From positions 682,001 to 746,000 of the forward strand of contig JASFXZ010000008.1 in NCBI GenBank assembly GCA_032209605.1: a stretch of 64,000 nucleotides of DNA. The letters run 5' to 3'. This stretch comes from Mactromeris polynyma (Eukaryota > Mollusca > Bivalvia > Venerida > Mactridae). Both the position numbers and the translations under genes were made by a program. The first letter of the stretch is position 1, and every line of letters starts with the position of its first letter. Positions 46,547 to 60,079 of the stretch are shown here, piece by piece. The notes below the pieces were generated by a model. That model was not told where the DNA came from, ran no database searches, and was given only the letters and a program-made list of their open reading frames with translations.

Positions 46547-49060
46547 CTAAAGAAGGAATAACATAAATAAAAATAATATAATAATATATGGGTGTAATAT
46601 TTATGACATTCTTATCTAAATGATTAATATATTAGTTATATACAAAATTTCTGATATCTACACTATTGATAACTTAACATATTGATATCTACACTACAAG
46701 CTTCATAACCAAACCCAAAACACTGACAGCCACATGGAACCATCTTGGTAAGAGAACTTATAGACAAAGAGTTTTCAGAAGGGATGTATTGGTCATTGTC
46801 AAAAGATACATCGAGTGGACCATTGGGTTACAACCATGTTTATACATTATCACAGGAGGAAACTGAATCAGCATAAACAAGTGAATCATGTGCACGAGTT
46901 GAATAGACGAACACATCAAAAAAGAAAGATGTTCCTACAGCAAGGATATGTGAAATCTGTATTTTGTATACAAACACACAATGGAGAAGGGATAAAGGGA
47001 GAGCACTCTGGATGGGATAACGGGACAGAACTTGCGTCAATAAACAAAAACATGTCATTCACAAATAACACAGAGGCCAACAGAAAAATCTCCTCTCAAG
47101 AAAGATACACACATACAGGGAAGGGGGTATGTACTGACCTTTGTATGATAGATTCACACAAGAAAAATAATCAGTAAATTTGTAATCTGATCATTCATCA
47201 GAATTATATAAGTATGTTCATGATATCAATAAGCAGCAAAAATGCAATATTAATACAAACTCCTAAATGAGGCTAGAGGACTAACGACTTCTCTGCCTAA
47301 CCTTGTATACTGGAAATGACCATATGACCCTTAATCACAACCTTAAAGTAAACCTAAATCCCTAAAACATTAAGACCCTGAACCTTAAATAATTTAAGAA
47401 AAGTAAATGAAAAGTTGAAGAGTCGTGGATAGTTGATAGCTAATCTGAGGTTAATATCAAGGTGTAAAATTGAAATTGTCTAACTGCCTATTTATAAACA
47501 AGCAGATAGAGGAGTTTCGCTTCCACCCCTCAATATTCCTAAGGGAAACAGAGTTTGCATTGAACATGTCCTTATTTAAATTCAATAGTTGAAAGGATAA
47601 ATTATGGCCGCTATGAGCTTCAGACCATAACCGCTCCTTTATGCAAGAATAAGATATATGCAGATAAAGTATTTGGAATAATTTTAATGAAATTTTGATG
47701 CCAAAAAAGTTCCGAAAAGTACCTTAACCTAAACCTCAATATGAAAGTTTAGTATTAAATATTTTCAAATGCACTTAAATTGAAATTTTGATGCGAAATA
47801 AGTTCCACATGTTTCCTTAAATAATAATAATAATATCTTTATTTACAGAAGGTGACATGTAAAGAAGTATACAAAAACAATTGTACAATTCTTAAATAAA
47901 ACATGGCCTTCTAACAGAAAACAACATAAATTGAAACACAATAATTATATTAAACACATTCATTCATTCAAAAAATGAACCCTAATATGCAATTTTGAGT
48001 AAAATTAGGTTCCAAAAAGTTCCCTAAACCTATCTTAACCCTAATAGCTGACATTTTTAATACAACAGTAAGTTAATGAAATAGTTATAAGATTATTGAA
48101 ATCCTAAGTGAGGTTATTTGCTGCTTGAAATTTTGAAGCATTAAGTGCCGAGTTCTGAAAGGTCCATAAACCTCATTACCATGTTCAATATGTCTTCATT
48201 TAACCAACTTAGCATGAAATTTGGAATAGGGTCTGGCCGAAAGTTGTTGCCATATGATGCAAGTCCAGAATACCCTTAAATGACACCTAAACAAAACAAT
48301 TACACAAGAAAAATAATCATAAACAAAACAATTACACAAGAAAAATAATCAATATTACATAAAACCTAACTCAAAGCTGTGTAACTACTTTTAAGCAAAT
48401 TCAAAAATTCTCAAATAAATTTAAATTAAAAATATTTAAATAAATCGATTAAACAGTCAAGAGGAAACTGAAACCATGAACATACTTTCTACATATCTGC
48501 CAAATGTTACATAAACAGTTTGTTTTCTGATAAATAAGCTTGTAATTACTTATTCTCCCTGTGTGTAACATTTCCCCATTTTTCCATCATTTCGCACAAT
48601 TTGCATAGATACTAAAACGATATTCCTGCATAAAATTATCGTAAATCATGTAATTCAGCCGGGCAATAAAGAAGAAAAGTCTAGATATTAAAAGATCATC
48701 CTATTTAAGACTCTGGCTTTATATGTATGGTGAGATAGGCTTGGAGACAGATCAGTGAATTACATCTCGACAAAGAACAAGAACTGAGCATACATCAATG
48801 ATCAAAGATCAATGTTAAATGTAGACAAGAAAGGGGACAATGACCAACACAAACCAATACATTGACCATAGGTTACCAAACTGACACAGAATTCAGTTGA
48901 AAAGCATTCAGAATCATTAAAATGGCAACAAAGTATGCACAAAGAAATCAAGAATATACCACAGAACTAAACCATAAACAAATCAATAGTTCTTAAACTC
49001 AATACAAATAGTACACAATTCGTACACTACATTTATCTACAGATATACTAGCTCTAAATG
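46547..49060. other. Non-coding stretch with small repeats
   Basis: About 47820-47950 is a minus-oriented non-LTR tail (TAAATAAAGATATTATTATT on the minus strand). About 48285-48350 has two tandem copies of ACAATTACACAAGAAAAATA. About 48490-48620 resembles 59955-60075. A 120-codon open frame at 46815-47177 has no recognisable motif. Confidence 0.45.
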
Positions 49061-49132
49061 TTGAGGGGTGAAAGCGAAACCAGTCTTTCTGTATTGTAAG
49101 ATACAAGATTGATTTCGCTTTCATCCCCTCAA
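49061..49132. repeat. 72-bp hairpin, second member of the TTGAGGGGTGAAAG family
   Basis: TTGAGGGGTGAAAGCGAAA pairs with TTTCGCTTTCATCCCCTCAA, near-perfect arms of 19-20 bp around a loop of about 33 nt. Confidence 0.75.
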
Positions 49133-49620
49133 ATTATTGCTCAGGAGGCAAGGGGCGCAAATCCCTTTTCAGATTCTTCTCAATGTGTTTTAGAAAGCAT
49201 ACTGGTACTATAATAATATCATAAAATATCATTGTGCCAAAATTGAAGAACTGCCTTGGCCTTGCATATTGGTTATACCAGGTAAAATAAACTAACAGTT
49301 TCAATTGTAGTACTATTCATGGTAATTGTAATATTATATTTTTCAATTGCATTTTTATCATTATTTCTAAATAAAATGAAATAACTTCAAACTCACGAGT
49401 TCCAGGAAAATTACATTTCACAGCCAGCTTCATTCTGATTGGATGAAAGCAATTGAACATCAAAACTACTCATTCACACAAAACCTGAAAATATATACAC
49501 ACCAAATTCTAAATAATTCCAACAAAAGAAGTAACAATGCATGGAAGACTGTTGCATTTAGGTAATAAAGAACATGTTATTACAGTATTCAATAATACAG
49601 CAGTCAGTTGACCATACAAA

Positions 49621-49805
49621 TTCTGGGTTGCCTACCAGTACTAACCACTGTCGTTCTTCTGCAAGGAACCACTAACTTCCCAGCATGTATTAGAGGTATA
49701 GTATTAATGACCTCAAACACAGGACCAAAATACTAAATCAAATGAGAACAGACAAGGACATAAAGTATTAGTACTGTTAGACTCGGTTGAACCCATTCTA
49801 GAGGG
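49621..49805 (-). repeat. tRNA-derived SINE copy 3
   Basis: The shared body (TGAGGTCATTAATACTATAC, GCTGGGAAGTTAGTGGTTCC) and B box GGTTCAACC are present on the minus strand. An open frame across it (NEEDSCDPSRMGSTESNSTN) is therefore repeat-derived. Confidence 0.6.
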
Positions 49806-51482
49806 ATCACAGCTGTCTTCCTCATTCTGAAAATATAAACAGTGTAATTTTAAGGTACATAAACAAATAACAAATGTTCGAGAGTTATAAGAACTAATAA
49901 ACATAAAAATAGAGCTGCAAACATATCTTGTCAATGAAGCTGAATGATGATGAAGACATGAACATGGATGACATGATTGGTGAATGTGGTCAACAGAGAG
50001 TTATGCCAGTGGCAACATGATAAATGGTCAGGGAAGGAGGATGCAATAATGTGTTGTTACTTTAACAGATTCCTGTTTTCAAAGGACAAACTGACATAGA
50101 AATCAATGTGACCTACAGAAGAGCAATAATTCCTAACAGTAATTCATTTATGCTGATGTGCATTAACCACTAGCAGATCCAGGGGGCACATCTGACATCC
50201 CCCTAAAATTCCCCAACCTTACAAATAACTATAAATACGAAAATATACAGAGATCTTTAAATAAGCAATTTTCAAATAAGCAATTTTGATTTATTGAAGC
50301 AATATGATGATGTTTATAAACAAAGAAACAGTCATTGTCATTTTATAAGGATTGAACAAAACCAAAAATGACCAAAAATTTATGCTCCCCAAATCCGAAT
50401 CCCAGATCTGCCCTTGCATACAGGACATGGAAGTAAAATTAATGTTAGCTGATTGATATTGACACAGGGGTAATAATTCTAGATCAATACTAGCTTACAG
50501 GATTCATTTTAGGTGAAAATGAAAAATATACCCTTATCCTGAGACTTGAATGCTCAGTCCTGTGCTCTACCAACTTACCCTACCAAACAGGAATATAATG
50601 ATTATAATGTATCATTTTTCATCATTATACAATTGCATATAAATGCATGTTATGCAAAATTAATAGGGTCGTTCATTTTTAAAACAGTTATGACCAATGT
50701 TAGAACCTGCTGTTTTATGTTCTTAATGTCATCTGACAGTACCAATCAATAATTGCTGTGCATACTGTATGGACAAGGTCCCATTGTTGCAGTTAAAGCA
50801 TTAAATGTGACATTTAAGTTGTGATAACCACTAAGCATGTTTCTGGACTCAAACATTTGACCTCATAAATGAATGCCAAGTACAAGATACTACACAACAG
50901 TATATTTTAACCACTCAAACAGTTACTCAAGATATTGTTATGAATAACGAATAGAGAAATTTCAGTAAATGAGATTACTTGAGTATGACATCCATAACAC
51001 TTGCACTGATATGTTGCATGCACATCAAATCTTCACTTATATTCTGTTCCCATTATGTAATATTAAAGGCACAAAGGTAAAAATATTCCACATATGAATT
51101 ACCATATACCTTTTACTGGAACGTTTTACCTAAAATTAAGACAAATGATTAAATTGCCATAATGTACTTAAGGGCTTATCAAAACCAATACTTAGCCATT
51201 GCCATTGATACAATGTCCATATTTGTATGACCCAGAAAACATAATACTTGGTCAAGTATGTTGTATGCCCGATATCAACTTTTAATTTTAATATTCCTAT
51301 AGAAATAAATAAGATTCTGAAAAACCAAACTGTTAACACAATTAACATTTTGACAGTGAAGGAAAAAAGCTTTCACCACATAATTCTTTAGTGCTCTATA
51401 TGATAGCACTAACGAGAACCCTCTATTCTCCATTATTGGAGCCAAATATCAGCCCCTGATTCCCCCACCAAAATAGTATATT
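49806..51482. other. Non-coding stretch
   Basis: Nothing recognised on either strand. Confidence 0.45.
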
Positions 51483-51594
51483 TTCCCAATTCAAATTTAA
51501 TTTTTCCCTCTGAGCCAAAGCAATACTTGCAAAGAACTTTCCCAATTCAAATTTAATTTTTCCCTCTGAGCCAAAGCAATACTTACAAAGAACT
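51483..51594 (+). repeat. 56-bp tandem duplication
   Basis: Two copies of a unit with TTCCCAATTCAAATTTAATT and CTGAGCCAAAGCAATACTT, differing at one or two positions, so recent. Confidence 0.95.
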
Positions 51595-52299
51595 ATTTTA
51601 TCTACAAAAATACAATGTTCTAAAAATCAGACATAATATCTGATACATTTTTGTGTTTTGTTTATCAATGCGCCCAACTGTATGAGGATTATTGTATGTC
51701 TAAACCAATTTGACCTTGACCATGCTAACAATATTATATACACTATGTCCATGTCAATTTCTGTCATGTTATACTCAAGAATTTGTCCTTGTTGTATGCA
51801 CAATATCAATTATTATCTTACTGTACCAATTTAAAAAGTAGGATATTTTATCCATTCTATCACACAATATTTACATGACCATTCTAAGGAATAGAGCAAT
51901 TTTCAAAATTTTACACAGCCTGGTATGCTGTATGTGCAATATCAAATATAGAAACTCCATATCCTCCATACAAGTTGTAAGACCTATTCCATCAACCAAC
52001 ATGACTGACATTATACACTGATGGGTTTCATTAAATTTGACTCACTTTGGGTTTTCTCTAAAGCAGTGAACATTAGGAAGGAATAGTTCATGGATATTCA
52101 ATTTGTGATTATACAAGACAGACTGGAAAGAATGCACTGTGTTTGAACTTTCAAGTTTTGTTTTGTGAATTAATGTTACATTCTTTGTACTTCTCTTTCT
52201 CCAATTGTAATGTTATTACAAGTTGTGACAGTGACATCAGTTTGATAATATGAGGTCAATCTGTTGTAAGAACAAGAGTGCCAAACTGTCACAAAATAC

Positions 52300-53465
52300 G
52301 CCCGTCATAAGACACAGCTCAGAGTCAAAACAAGACGAATTTTAGGAAATTTCTAAAATCAAAGGGTGGTAACTCCTGGGTGACATGAGCGATATGACTG
52401 GTTATCGAACTTGGCCGAGATATTATGCCCACAAACATTTTCACCTAGTTAGGTGAAGATCAGATGAAAACTGTTTGACTTAGAGAGCGGACAAGGCTAA
52501 TTTGGCCAATTTTGGATAATTCAAGGGCCATAATTTCGAAGTACCTTGGACGGCGTGGCTGGTTATCGAACTTGGCCGAGATATTATGCCCACAAACATT
52601 TTCACAAAGTTTGGTAAAGATCGGATGAAAACTGTTTGACTTAGAGAGCGGTCAAGGCTAATTTTGCCAATTTTGGATAATTCAAGGGCCATAATTCAGA
52701 AGTGCCTGGGGCAATGTGGCTGGTTATCGAACTTGGCCGAGATATTATGCCCACAAACATTTTCACCAAGTTAGGTGAAAATAGGATGAAAACTCTTTGA
52801 CTTAGAGAGCGGACAAGGCTAATTTGGCCAATTTTGGATAATTCAAGGGCCATAATTTCGAAGTACCTTGGGCGGTGTGGCTGGTTATCGAACATGGCCA
52901 AGATATTATGTCCACAAACATTTTCACAAAGTTTGGTAAAGATCTGATGAAAACTGTATGACTTAGAGAGCGGTCAAGGCTAATTTTGCCAATTTTGGAT
53001 AATTCAAGGGCCATAGTTCAGAAGTGCCTGGGGCAATGTGGCTGGTTATCGAACTTGGCCGAGATATTATGCCCACAAACATTTTCACCAAGTTAGGTGA
53101 AGATCAGATGAAAACTCTTTGACTTAGAGAGCGGACACAGCTAATTTGGCCAATTTTGGATAATTCAAGGGCCATGATTTCGAAGTACCTTGGGCGGTGT
53201 GGCTGGTTATCGAACATGGCCGAGATATTATGTCCACAAACATTTTCACAAAGTTTGGTAAAGATCGGATGAAAACTCTGTGACTTAGAGAGCGGACACG
53301 GTTAATTTGACGAATTTTTGATAATTCAAGGGCCATAATTCAGAAGTGCCTGAGGGATGTGGCTGGTTATCGAACTTGGCCGAGATATTATGCCCACAAA
53401 CATTTTCACAAAGTTTGGTAAAGATCGGATGAAAACTCTTTGACTTAGAGAGCGGAAACCATGTG
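52300..53465 (+). repeat. 161-bp tandem repeat, about seven copies
   Basis: GGTTATCGAACTTGGCCGAG recurs every 161 bp, with GCCCACAAACATTTTCAC, GACTTAGAGAGCGG and AATTCAAGGGCCATAAT in each unit. Alternate units share variants (AGTACCTTGG against AGTGCCTGGG), a two-unit higher-order pattern. Open frames on the minus strand (ALELSKIGKISLDRSLS-like) recur with the unit and are not genes. Confidence 0.97.
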
Positions 53466-54869
53466 GACGCCGCCAACATGTCAGATAATTGTAAAGTTAT
53501 AAAAAGCAGACCATATCTAAGATTGAAGTTGTTCAAGCAATAGTTTTCCACCCCCTAACCATACATACCCATGTAAGTCATAATTATCCTGTTTCTATTA
53601 AACACAACATATTTCAAACATACATGTAATCTGATGAGTAATCAATTTTCACAAATATAGCTATGTTTTTAAAACATGTAAACCCCAGTCTTGCACTGAT
53701 AGAGCAAAGAAACACTGTTCATTATGTAATCATAAAGCTTTTGTGTTATATGGATTTACCAGCAAAGAGCTTTAACAACTCTTCCAGGTACATTGAGTAT
53801 GTACCCATTTCCTGATAACCTTGCATGTAATTATAAAGTTTAACTCTATAATTGTTCCAATATTGTATGACTACATTAGCCAATGAGAGCTTTATCAGTG
53901 TGTCAGTGTCAATATTTTCAAAAGCTTTTCACCTGTACTGTTTGTCTGATCGTCAGTGATCACATGGCTTGAAGTTTAATGGTGTACATTTTTGTGTTGT
54001 TCTGATTAAAGAATTTGGGGAGCAAGTTTTTTACTTGATGACTTCCCCATACATAGAATCAAAACTCAGTTTGCACTTACATAAATGATTTATAAAGCAA
54101 TCATCTCCCATAAAACAGCACTATTTCACATCTTGAAAAAAAGCTCTGCTACCAAGTGATATTAAGTTATGCAATGAAAACACTATTTTCAAACTTAACA
54201 CAAAAATATGGTTAAAAGAAAGCTGGAAAGTAATTACAGATTACATTTACATCCCAAACAATTTCCAGCATAAAATAATTTTGAATAAAAAAATAAGCTT
54301 ATAGTCTGGAAAGCTTTTATACAATGGTAAAATTCTATGTTCATGTTCCTTACATATATATTTTTAACACAGTTTTTTGAGTTGTAGTAACTTAGCTTCT
54401 TGTTTTCATCTTTCAAGAAAAAAAACTCATTTTTGTATGTTTTTACAAAAATCTGTATATAACTTTTCTATCTTTTTAAACCTTTTATTTCTAAACCCTT
54501 CATATTCTTATACTCTTTGCCTATCAGGCACTCCTCTATTGAGTCTCATGTAAAGATTTGCCTCTCCCCCAGCCGAAGTTATACATTCAGTTGATAACAA
54601 ATCAGCTAATTTTGTGACTGTAAAGAACAATGCAAGGAGCTTGTGTTGTTTCTTCTTTCATATTAAAGATTATTTTGAGGAACACACATTTACCATACAT
54701 TGACTGAATGTGGAAGCATTTCAGAGTGATAGGTTTGTTATTAAAACTGATATCAACAAAAACTCAGCTCTCGTAACAAATGATTATTATTTAGACTAAT
54801 TTTGAACCCAACGATAGCTACAAACCGAGATCAATGAGATCAAAAATGGTTGTAGTTTATATTAATTTG
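53466..54869. other. Non-coding stretch
   Basis: AT-rich, nothing recognised. Confidence 0.45.
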
Positions 54870-54884
54870 TAATGTAGCCAATCT

Positions 54885-56710
54885 ATAGAGGTTGTCCTGA
54901 AAAGGACAGTTGGTCGACAATGAAGTTGTGTCCTTAAAAGGACAGTTTTGTGACAATTGAGTAGTGTCCTTAAAAGGACAGTTTTGTGACAATTGAGTGG
55001 TGTCCTTAAAAGGACAGTTTTTTTTGTCAATCGAGAAGTTGTCCTTAAAAGGACAGTTTTTGTCCTGAGAAGGACAGTTTTGTGACATTCTATAGAGAGT
55101 GGTAAATTTATTTTACACAAAGGCCAAAATTTGAAAGTCCCCAGTCAAGAACAAGACGCTGCCTATTCAAATAGAAAGAACAAATACTATAAAGGACTCA
55201 CCTATCCGAACAGAGAAATTAGGTTCGAATAGATGTTCAGCCACATTACAGCATTGCCTCCCATCCTGACAGGCAGCTCAAAATAAATTGATCTCATTGT
55301 CAATGTACATTGTGTATTCAATCTGATTTCAGCTCCCATTTAATAAACAACAGTCTAAGTAAACACCATTTGGACAGTTTTTTTGTCAATCGAGAAGTTG
55401 TCCTAAAAAGGACAGCTTTTTGTCAATCGAGAAGTTGTCCTTAAAAGGACAGTTTTTGTCCTGAGAAGGACAGTTTTGTGACATTCTATAGAAAGATGTA
55501 AATTTTTTTACACAAAGGCCAAAATTTGAAAGTCCCCAGTCAAGAACAAGACGCTGCCTATTCAAATAGAAAGAACAAATACTTTAAAGGACTCACCTAT
55601 CCAAACAGAGAAATTAGGTTCGAATAGATGTTCAGCCACATTACAGCATTGCCTCCCATCCTGACAGGCAGCTCAAAATAAATTGATCTCATTGTCAATG
55701 TACATTGTGTATTCAATCTGATTTCAGCTCCCATTTAATAAACAACAGTCTAAGTAAACACCATTTGGACAGTTTTTTTGTCAATCGAGAAGTTGTCCTA
55801 AAAAGGACAGCTTTTTGTCAATCGAGAAGTTGTCCTTAAAAGGACAGTTTTTGTCCTGAGAAGGACAGTTTTGTGACATTCTATAGAGAGGTGTAAATTT
55901 ATTTTACACAAAGGCCAAAATTTGAAAGTCCCCAGTCAAGAACAAGACGCTGCCTATTCTAATAGAAAGAACAAATACTATAAAGGACTCACCTATCCAA
56001 ACAGAGAAATTAGGTTCGAATAGATGTTCAGCCACATTACAGCATTGCCTCCCATCCTGACAGGCAGCTCAAAATAAATTGATCTCATTGTCAATGTACA
56101 TTGTGTATTCAATCTGATTTCAGCTCCCATTTAATAAACAACAGTCTAAGTAAACACCATTTGGACAGTTTTTTTGTCAATCGAGAAGTTGTCCTAAAAA
56201 GGACAGTTTTTTTGTCAATTGAGAAGTTGTCCTAAAGGACAGTTTTTTTGTCAATCGAGAAGTTGTCCTAAAAAGGACAATTTTTTTGTCAATCGAGAAG
56301 TTGTCCTAAAAAGGACAGTTTTTTTGTCAATCGAGAAGTTGTCCTAAAAAGGACAGTTTTTTTGTCACTGAGATGTTGTCCTAAAAAGGACAGTTTTTGT
56401 CCTGAGAAGGACAGTTTTGTGACATTCTATAGAGAGGTGTAAATTTATTTTACACAAAGGCCAAAATTTGAAAGTCCCCAGTCAAGAACAAGACGCTGCC
56501 TATTCGAATAGAAAGAACAAATACTATTAAGGACTCACCTATCCAAACAGAGAAATTAGGTTTGAATAGATGTTCAGCCACATTACAGCATTGCCTCACA
56601 TCCTGACAGGCAGCTCAAAATAAATTGATCTCATTGTCAATGTACATTGTGTATTCAATCTGATTTCAGCTCCCATTTAATAAACAACAGTCTAAGTAAA
56701 CACCATTTGT
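54885..56710. repeat. Hairpin minisatellite nested in a four-copy unit
   Basis: A short unit with the palindrome TTGTCCTTAAAAGGACA (or TTGTCCTAAAAAGGACA) plus a TTTTTTTGTCAATCGAGAAG spacer recurs every 30-40 bp. It is interrupted by four copies of a roughly 297-bp non-coding unit (starting about 55078, 55470, 55870 and 56410; landmarks GTCCCCAGTCAAGAACAAGA and GCCTCCCATCCTGACAGGCA). The number of short units differs between copies. Minus-strand frames with NCPFKDTTQLSQ repeats are by-products. Confidence 0.95.
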
Positions 56711-58195
56711 ACAATTGCAGAGTTGTTTGTCATTATCATCTATAATGTGGCAATCACAATGAAACCTGACACAATCCACCTAATGCATAGTAAATAATCA
56801 GGAGTATGACAAATCTCTGATACACCTTAAATATCTTGGTGATCTAATCCTACATCAACTTTTGCTTTAACATTTATACTCCTGAAAAAATTCCTCTCAT
56901 TTACAAGATTTTAACTATTTATGCAACAACAAGACAACCAAGAATCACCCTTAAACAATCCAAAACCAGCTGACATATTAACACCAGAATGCCTTTAAAT
57001 CACTTTCTATTAATAAGGTACTTTAAAGTCTGATAGTACCATATGTATTACTTTTCTTTGTAAAAGGTGAGATCTCAAATCAACATTACCAATCTTTACA
57101 AAGCATTGTGTATATATAATTAATTACTAATTTTCTAGAAGTCATATACTTCATGACAATTTATCCAATAAAAAAATATGAGGAAAATTACAGGATCTTA
57201 AAATGCACTGGTATTTAAAGAAATAAAGTAAAATTAGCCATTAACATTTCCCAGACTATTGCAATACATCAAATAATTTGGTCTTCAACAAGTGTTATAA
57301 CTGAGAATGTCATTTATTAAAACACCTATTAAATATCTTTGTAAAAAGATCTCAAAGTAAAAATGTTTCATAAATTATATAAGCAATTATGTATATTTAA
57401 TCATTATAAGTTTGTTGATTGAATTTAAAAGGTAAAGTCAATGAATATCACTGTGCATTTTTACCAAGATGTAACTATGTACTGCTTTAGACATTAGAGA
57501 TTTATTCATCAAACAGTGGTTGCTTTAATTATGTAAGAGTTGAGTTGTTCATCTAAGTATACCCTTATGTTCTTGTATTGATAAGTGACAAATGGCTCAT
57601 AAGCCACTGATCTAAGAAAACATAAATCAGAAATATGTTGACAACCTGCTCATAAATGTATTAAACCTGAGATTGTATTCAGTATGCCAGTATTCCATTT
57701 TCTCAGAATTGTATCATGATTGTATGAAGGGATTTTGCCATGTGATAACCAATGTCTGATTTTGCATTAATTAGTTCTGTTCTGTTCTGTTAAAGCTTAT
57801 ACTTTCTAACTAATGGACAAGTGCTTGCTCTATTAGAACAATTAGTATGCAAAAGAATTATACTTTGTGATTTACCCTGTTGACTATCTAACCATCCCAA
57901 GAAAGATTCATTTTTCATTTGTAACATTTTTATAATGGATTGAATTCCTTCACTAATGGAGTGCTTATATTTATTTACATTTTCTGAATGTATTCTTAAA
58001 CAATAATGCCAAGCAAGAAAAGTAACCCTATGCCTTACAATGTTTTAAAATTGGACACTCAATAATAGGCTACTGCCTTTTACAGTTACATGATATGTGA
58101 ATATAAGCATTTCAACCTTTATACAGACATGAACAGCATTTAATGAGATTCACTTACGGGGAACATATAGTTTTCTAAACTGGACGCCAATGCGG
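56711..58195. other. Non-coding stretch
   Basis: Nothing recognised on either strand. Confidence 0.45.
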
Positions 58196-59990
58196 CATAT
58201 TAGCAGGTGGGCATTAAACCAGAGGATAGGAAAAAGACAGCATTCATCACCAGGTACGGTCTATTTGAACATGTACTGATGGGGTTTGGTCTAACAAATG
58301 CACCAGCCACTTACTCGCGTGGTCAACCTGGTTCTCCGAGGACTGACCTGGAAGACCGTCTTGGCATTTCTGGATGATATCCTGGTGATGGGCAAGACCT
58401 TTAGAGAACACCTGGAAAACTTAGAAGAGGCATTTAAGGGCTTCAGGGAACATGGATTGAAGCTGAAACCCCAGAAATGCTGATTTTTCCAGACTGAGGT
58501 GGAATTCTTGGAAAGAATGGTCAATGGGGAATAGTTGTCCGTGACTGAGAAAAATATACAATCAGTTACCAACTGGGCAGTCCCGAACTGTCCTATGTTT
58601 TGTAAATGATCACAGGGCCTTCATTAAAGATTTCGCTAAACTAGCGCAACCTCTGTATGCCATCACAGGGAAACAGAAGTTTATATGGGAGGAGGAACAA
58701 CAAACAGCATTTGAAAAGTTGCGGAGGTCCGTGGTGGAACCTCAGGTGTTAGCAATCCCAAATCCCTCAGACCCTTTCATACTGGATGTTGATGCCTCTA
58801 ACTGGGCCATTGGAGGCATCCTTAGTCAAGTCCACAATGGCAGGGAGAGAGTGGTCGCTTATGGCAGCTTTGCCCTCACTCCGGAACAAAAAAGATATTG
58901 TCTACTTGTAAAGAGCTGCTGAGCATTTAAAGGTTTACAAGGCAATTCAGGTATTACTTATTGGGGAAAGTGTTTACGGTGTAAGGACCGATCACTAAAG
59001 TCTGACCTGGTTGTTGAGGTTCAGGGACCGCCAAGGACAGCTTGCCCTGTGGATGGAAGAACTAGCACAATACCACATGGTTGTTAAGAACCGACTAGGA
59101 TACAAGCATGGGAGCACTGACGCCTTATTAAGACTACTGGACAGATTAACCCATTGTTCCTCGTACTTGACAGGGATACAGCCAAAGGGTTTCCCATGTG
59201 GAGGATGCAATTATTGCTGTCGGACTCATGCACAGTGGAGAAGTTTCATTGAGGAGACAGACAATGCAGTGAACTATGCTAATAGTGGAAGTTTGCAGTT
59301 AATGACAGTGCCAAGCGATAACACAACAGTGGGAGCAGTTTGTTCCCAAGAGTCCAGTGAAGGCTACAACCAAGGGGATATAATGGCTGCACAAGATTCA
59401 CTTACTATACAGCTTGAGCAAAACGTCCAAAACAAGGAAGGGTTTTGTCACACCCATAGACAAGAGGTGTCGATGGATATATCCATAAACAAATTGTTGG
59501 TGATGGTCAATGGCAGTGTGAGACTACCGGAAGTAACATCCCCCAGAAACCCATGTAGCTGGGGTTTTACAGCCCAAGAGCTCAACCAGTCCCAAGCGAA
59601 GGATTATTATTATTATGTTGTTTTATGGCGCATCGACAGCTTTGGTCATTTAGCGCGCAAGAAATGTTAAAAATATGTGAAACTAAAAAAGGTTATGTGA
59701 TATTCTTGTAAATATGTTAAACTTGTGCAAATATAGCGTGTAAAAAGGATCATTATGTAAGAATATATTTCCCAAGCGAAGGATGTCAACTTGCAAGTTT
59801 TTCACCCATTTCTGCACAACCAATGCGAACCGGAGGAAGGGGCCCTGTTCTTGTCAAGTCCAGAGGCAAAATACTACTGGATAAACAAAGAGATGTTCAA
59901 ACTAATGGATGGGGTAATCTTCAAGAGAAAACTGTCACCGCAAACATACTTACTACATCTCTGCCCAATTTATATAAAATGTCAGATTAG
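58196..59990 (+). pseudogene. Ty3/gypsy retrotransposon pol fragment (RT, RNase H), decayed
   Basis: In order: [20 protein letters not shown] and NAPATYSR (RT core), [20 protein letters not shown] (the F-x-DD catalytic box), then HRAFIKDFAKLAQPLYAITG, FILDVDASNWAIGGILSQV (RNase H start) and EQKRYC. After a frame change come RTDH, SLTWLLRFRDRQGQLALWME and YKHGSTDALLRL, then CGGCNYCCRTHAQW and a less conserved region to about 59990. Several stops and frameshifts break it (for example after LKPQKC, and near 58920). No LTR or gag was found. It is a retrotransposon relic. Confidence 0.85.
59605..59770 (-). mobile_element. 166-bp retroposed insertion in the gypsy relic
   Basis: CCCAAGCGAAGGAT occurs at 59591-59604 and again at 59771-59784, flanking the insert. 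The plus-strand insert begins TATTATTATTATG, which on the minus strand is a terminal ATAATAATA tail. A 14-bp duplication plus a simple tail is the mark of LINE-driven insertion. The interrupted frame continues in register with the family on the far side (CEPEEGALFLSSPEAKYYW). Confidence 0.85.
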
Positions 59991-60079
59991 GTTTCCGATA
60001 AATAGTCTTCTAAATAGTTGTTATCACTATGTTTTATATTTCCCGATTTCTTAATACCATTATACAAAATTATTATAAA

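Noticed and set aside
46815..47177. 120-codon plus-strand open frame
   Set aside because: No recognisable domain and AT-rich surroundings. It is long for chance but I cannot support it as a gene.
49713..49934. Exon-like minus-strand frame NEEDSCDPSRMGSTESNSTN after an acceptor-like TTTTCAG
   Set aside because: It overlaps the tRNA-derived SINE copy, so the frame comes from the repeat.
52480..53551. Overlapping minus-strand frames (ALELSKIGKISLDRSLS)
   Set aside because: They repeat with the 161-bp tandem unit and lack any gene context.
54840..55120. NCPFKDTTQLSQ peptide repeats
   Set aside because: Translation of the TTGTCC...GGACA minisatellite; no flanking gene features.
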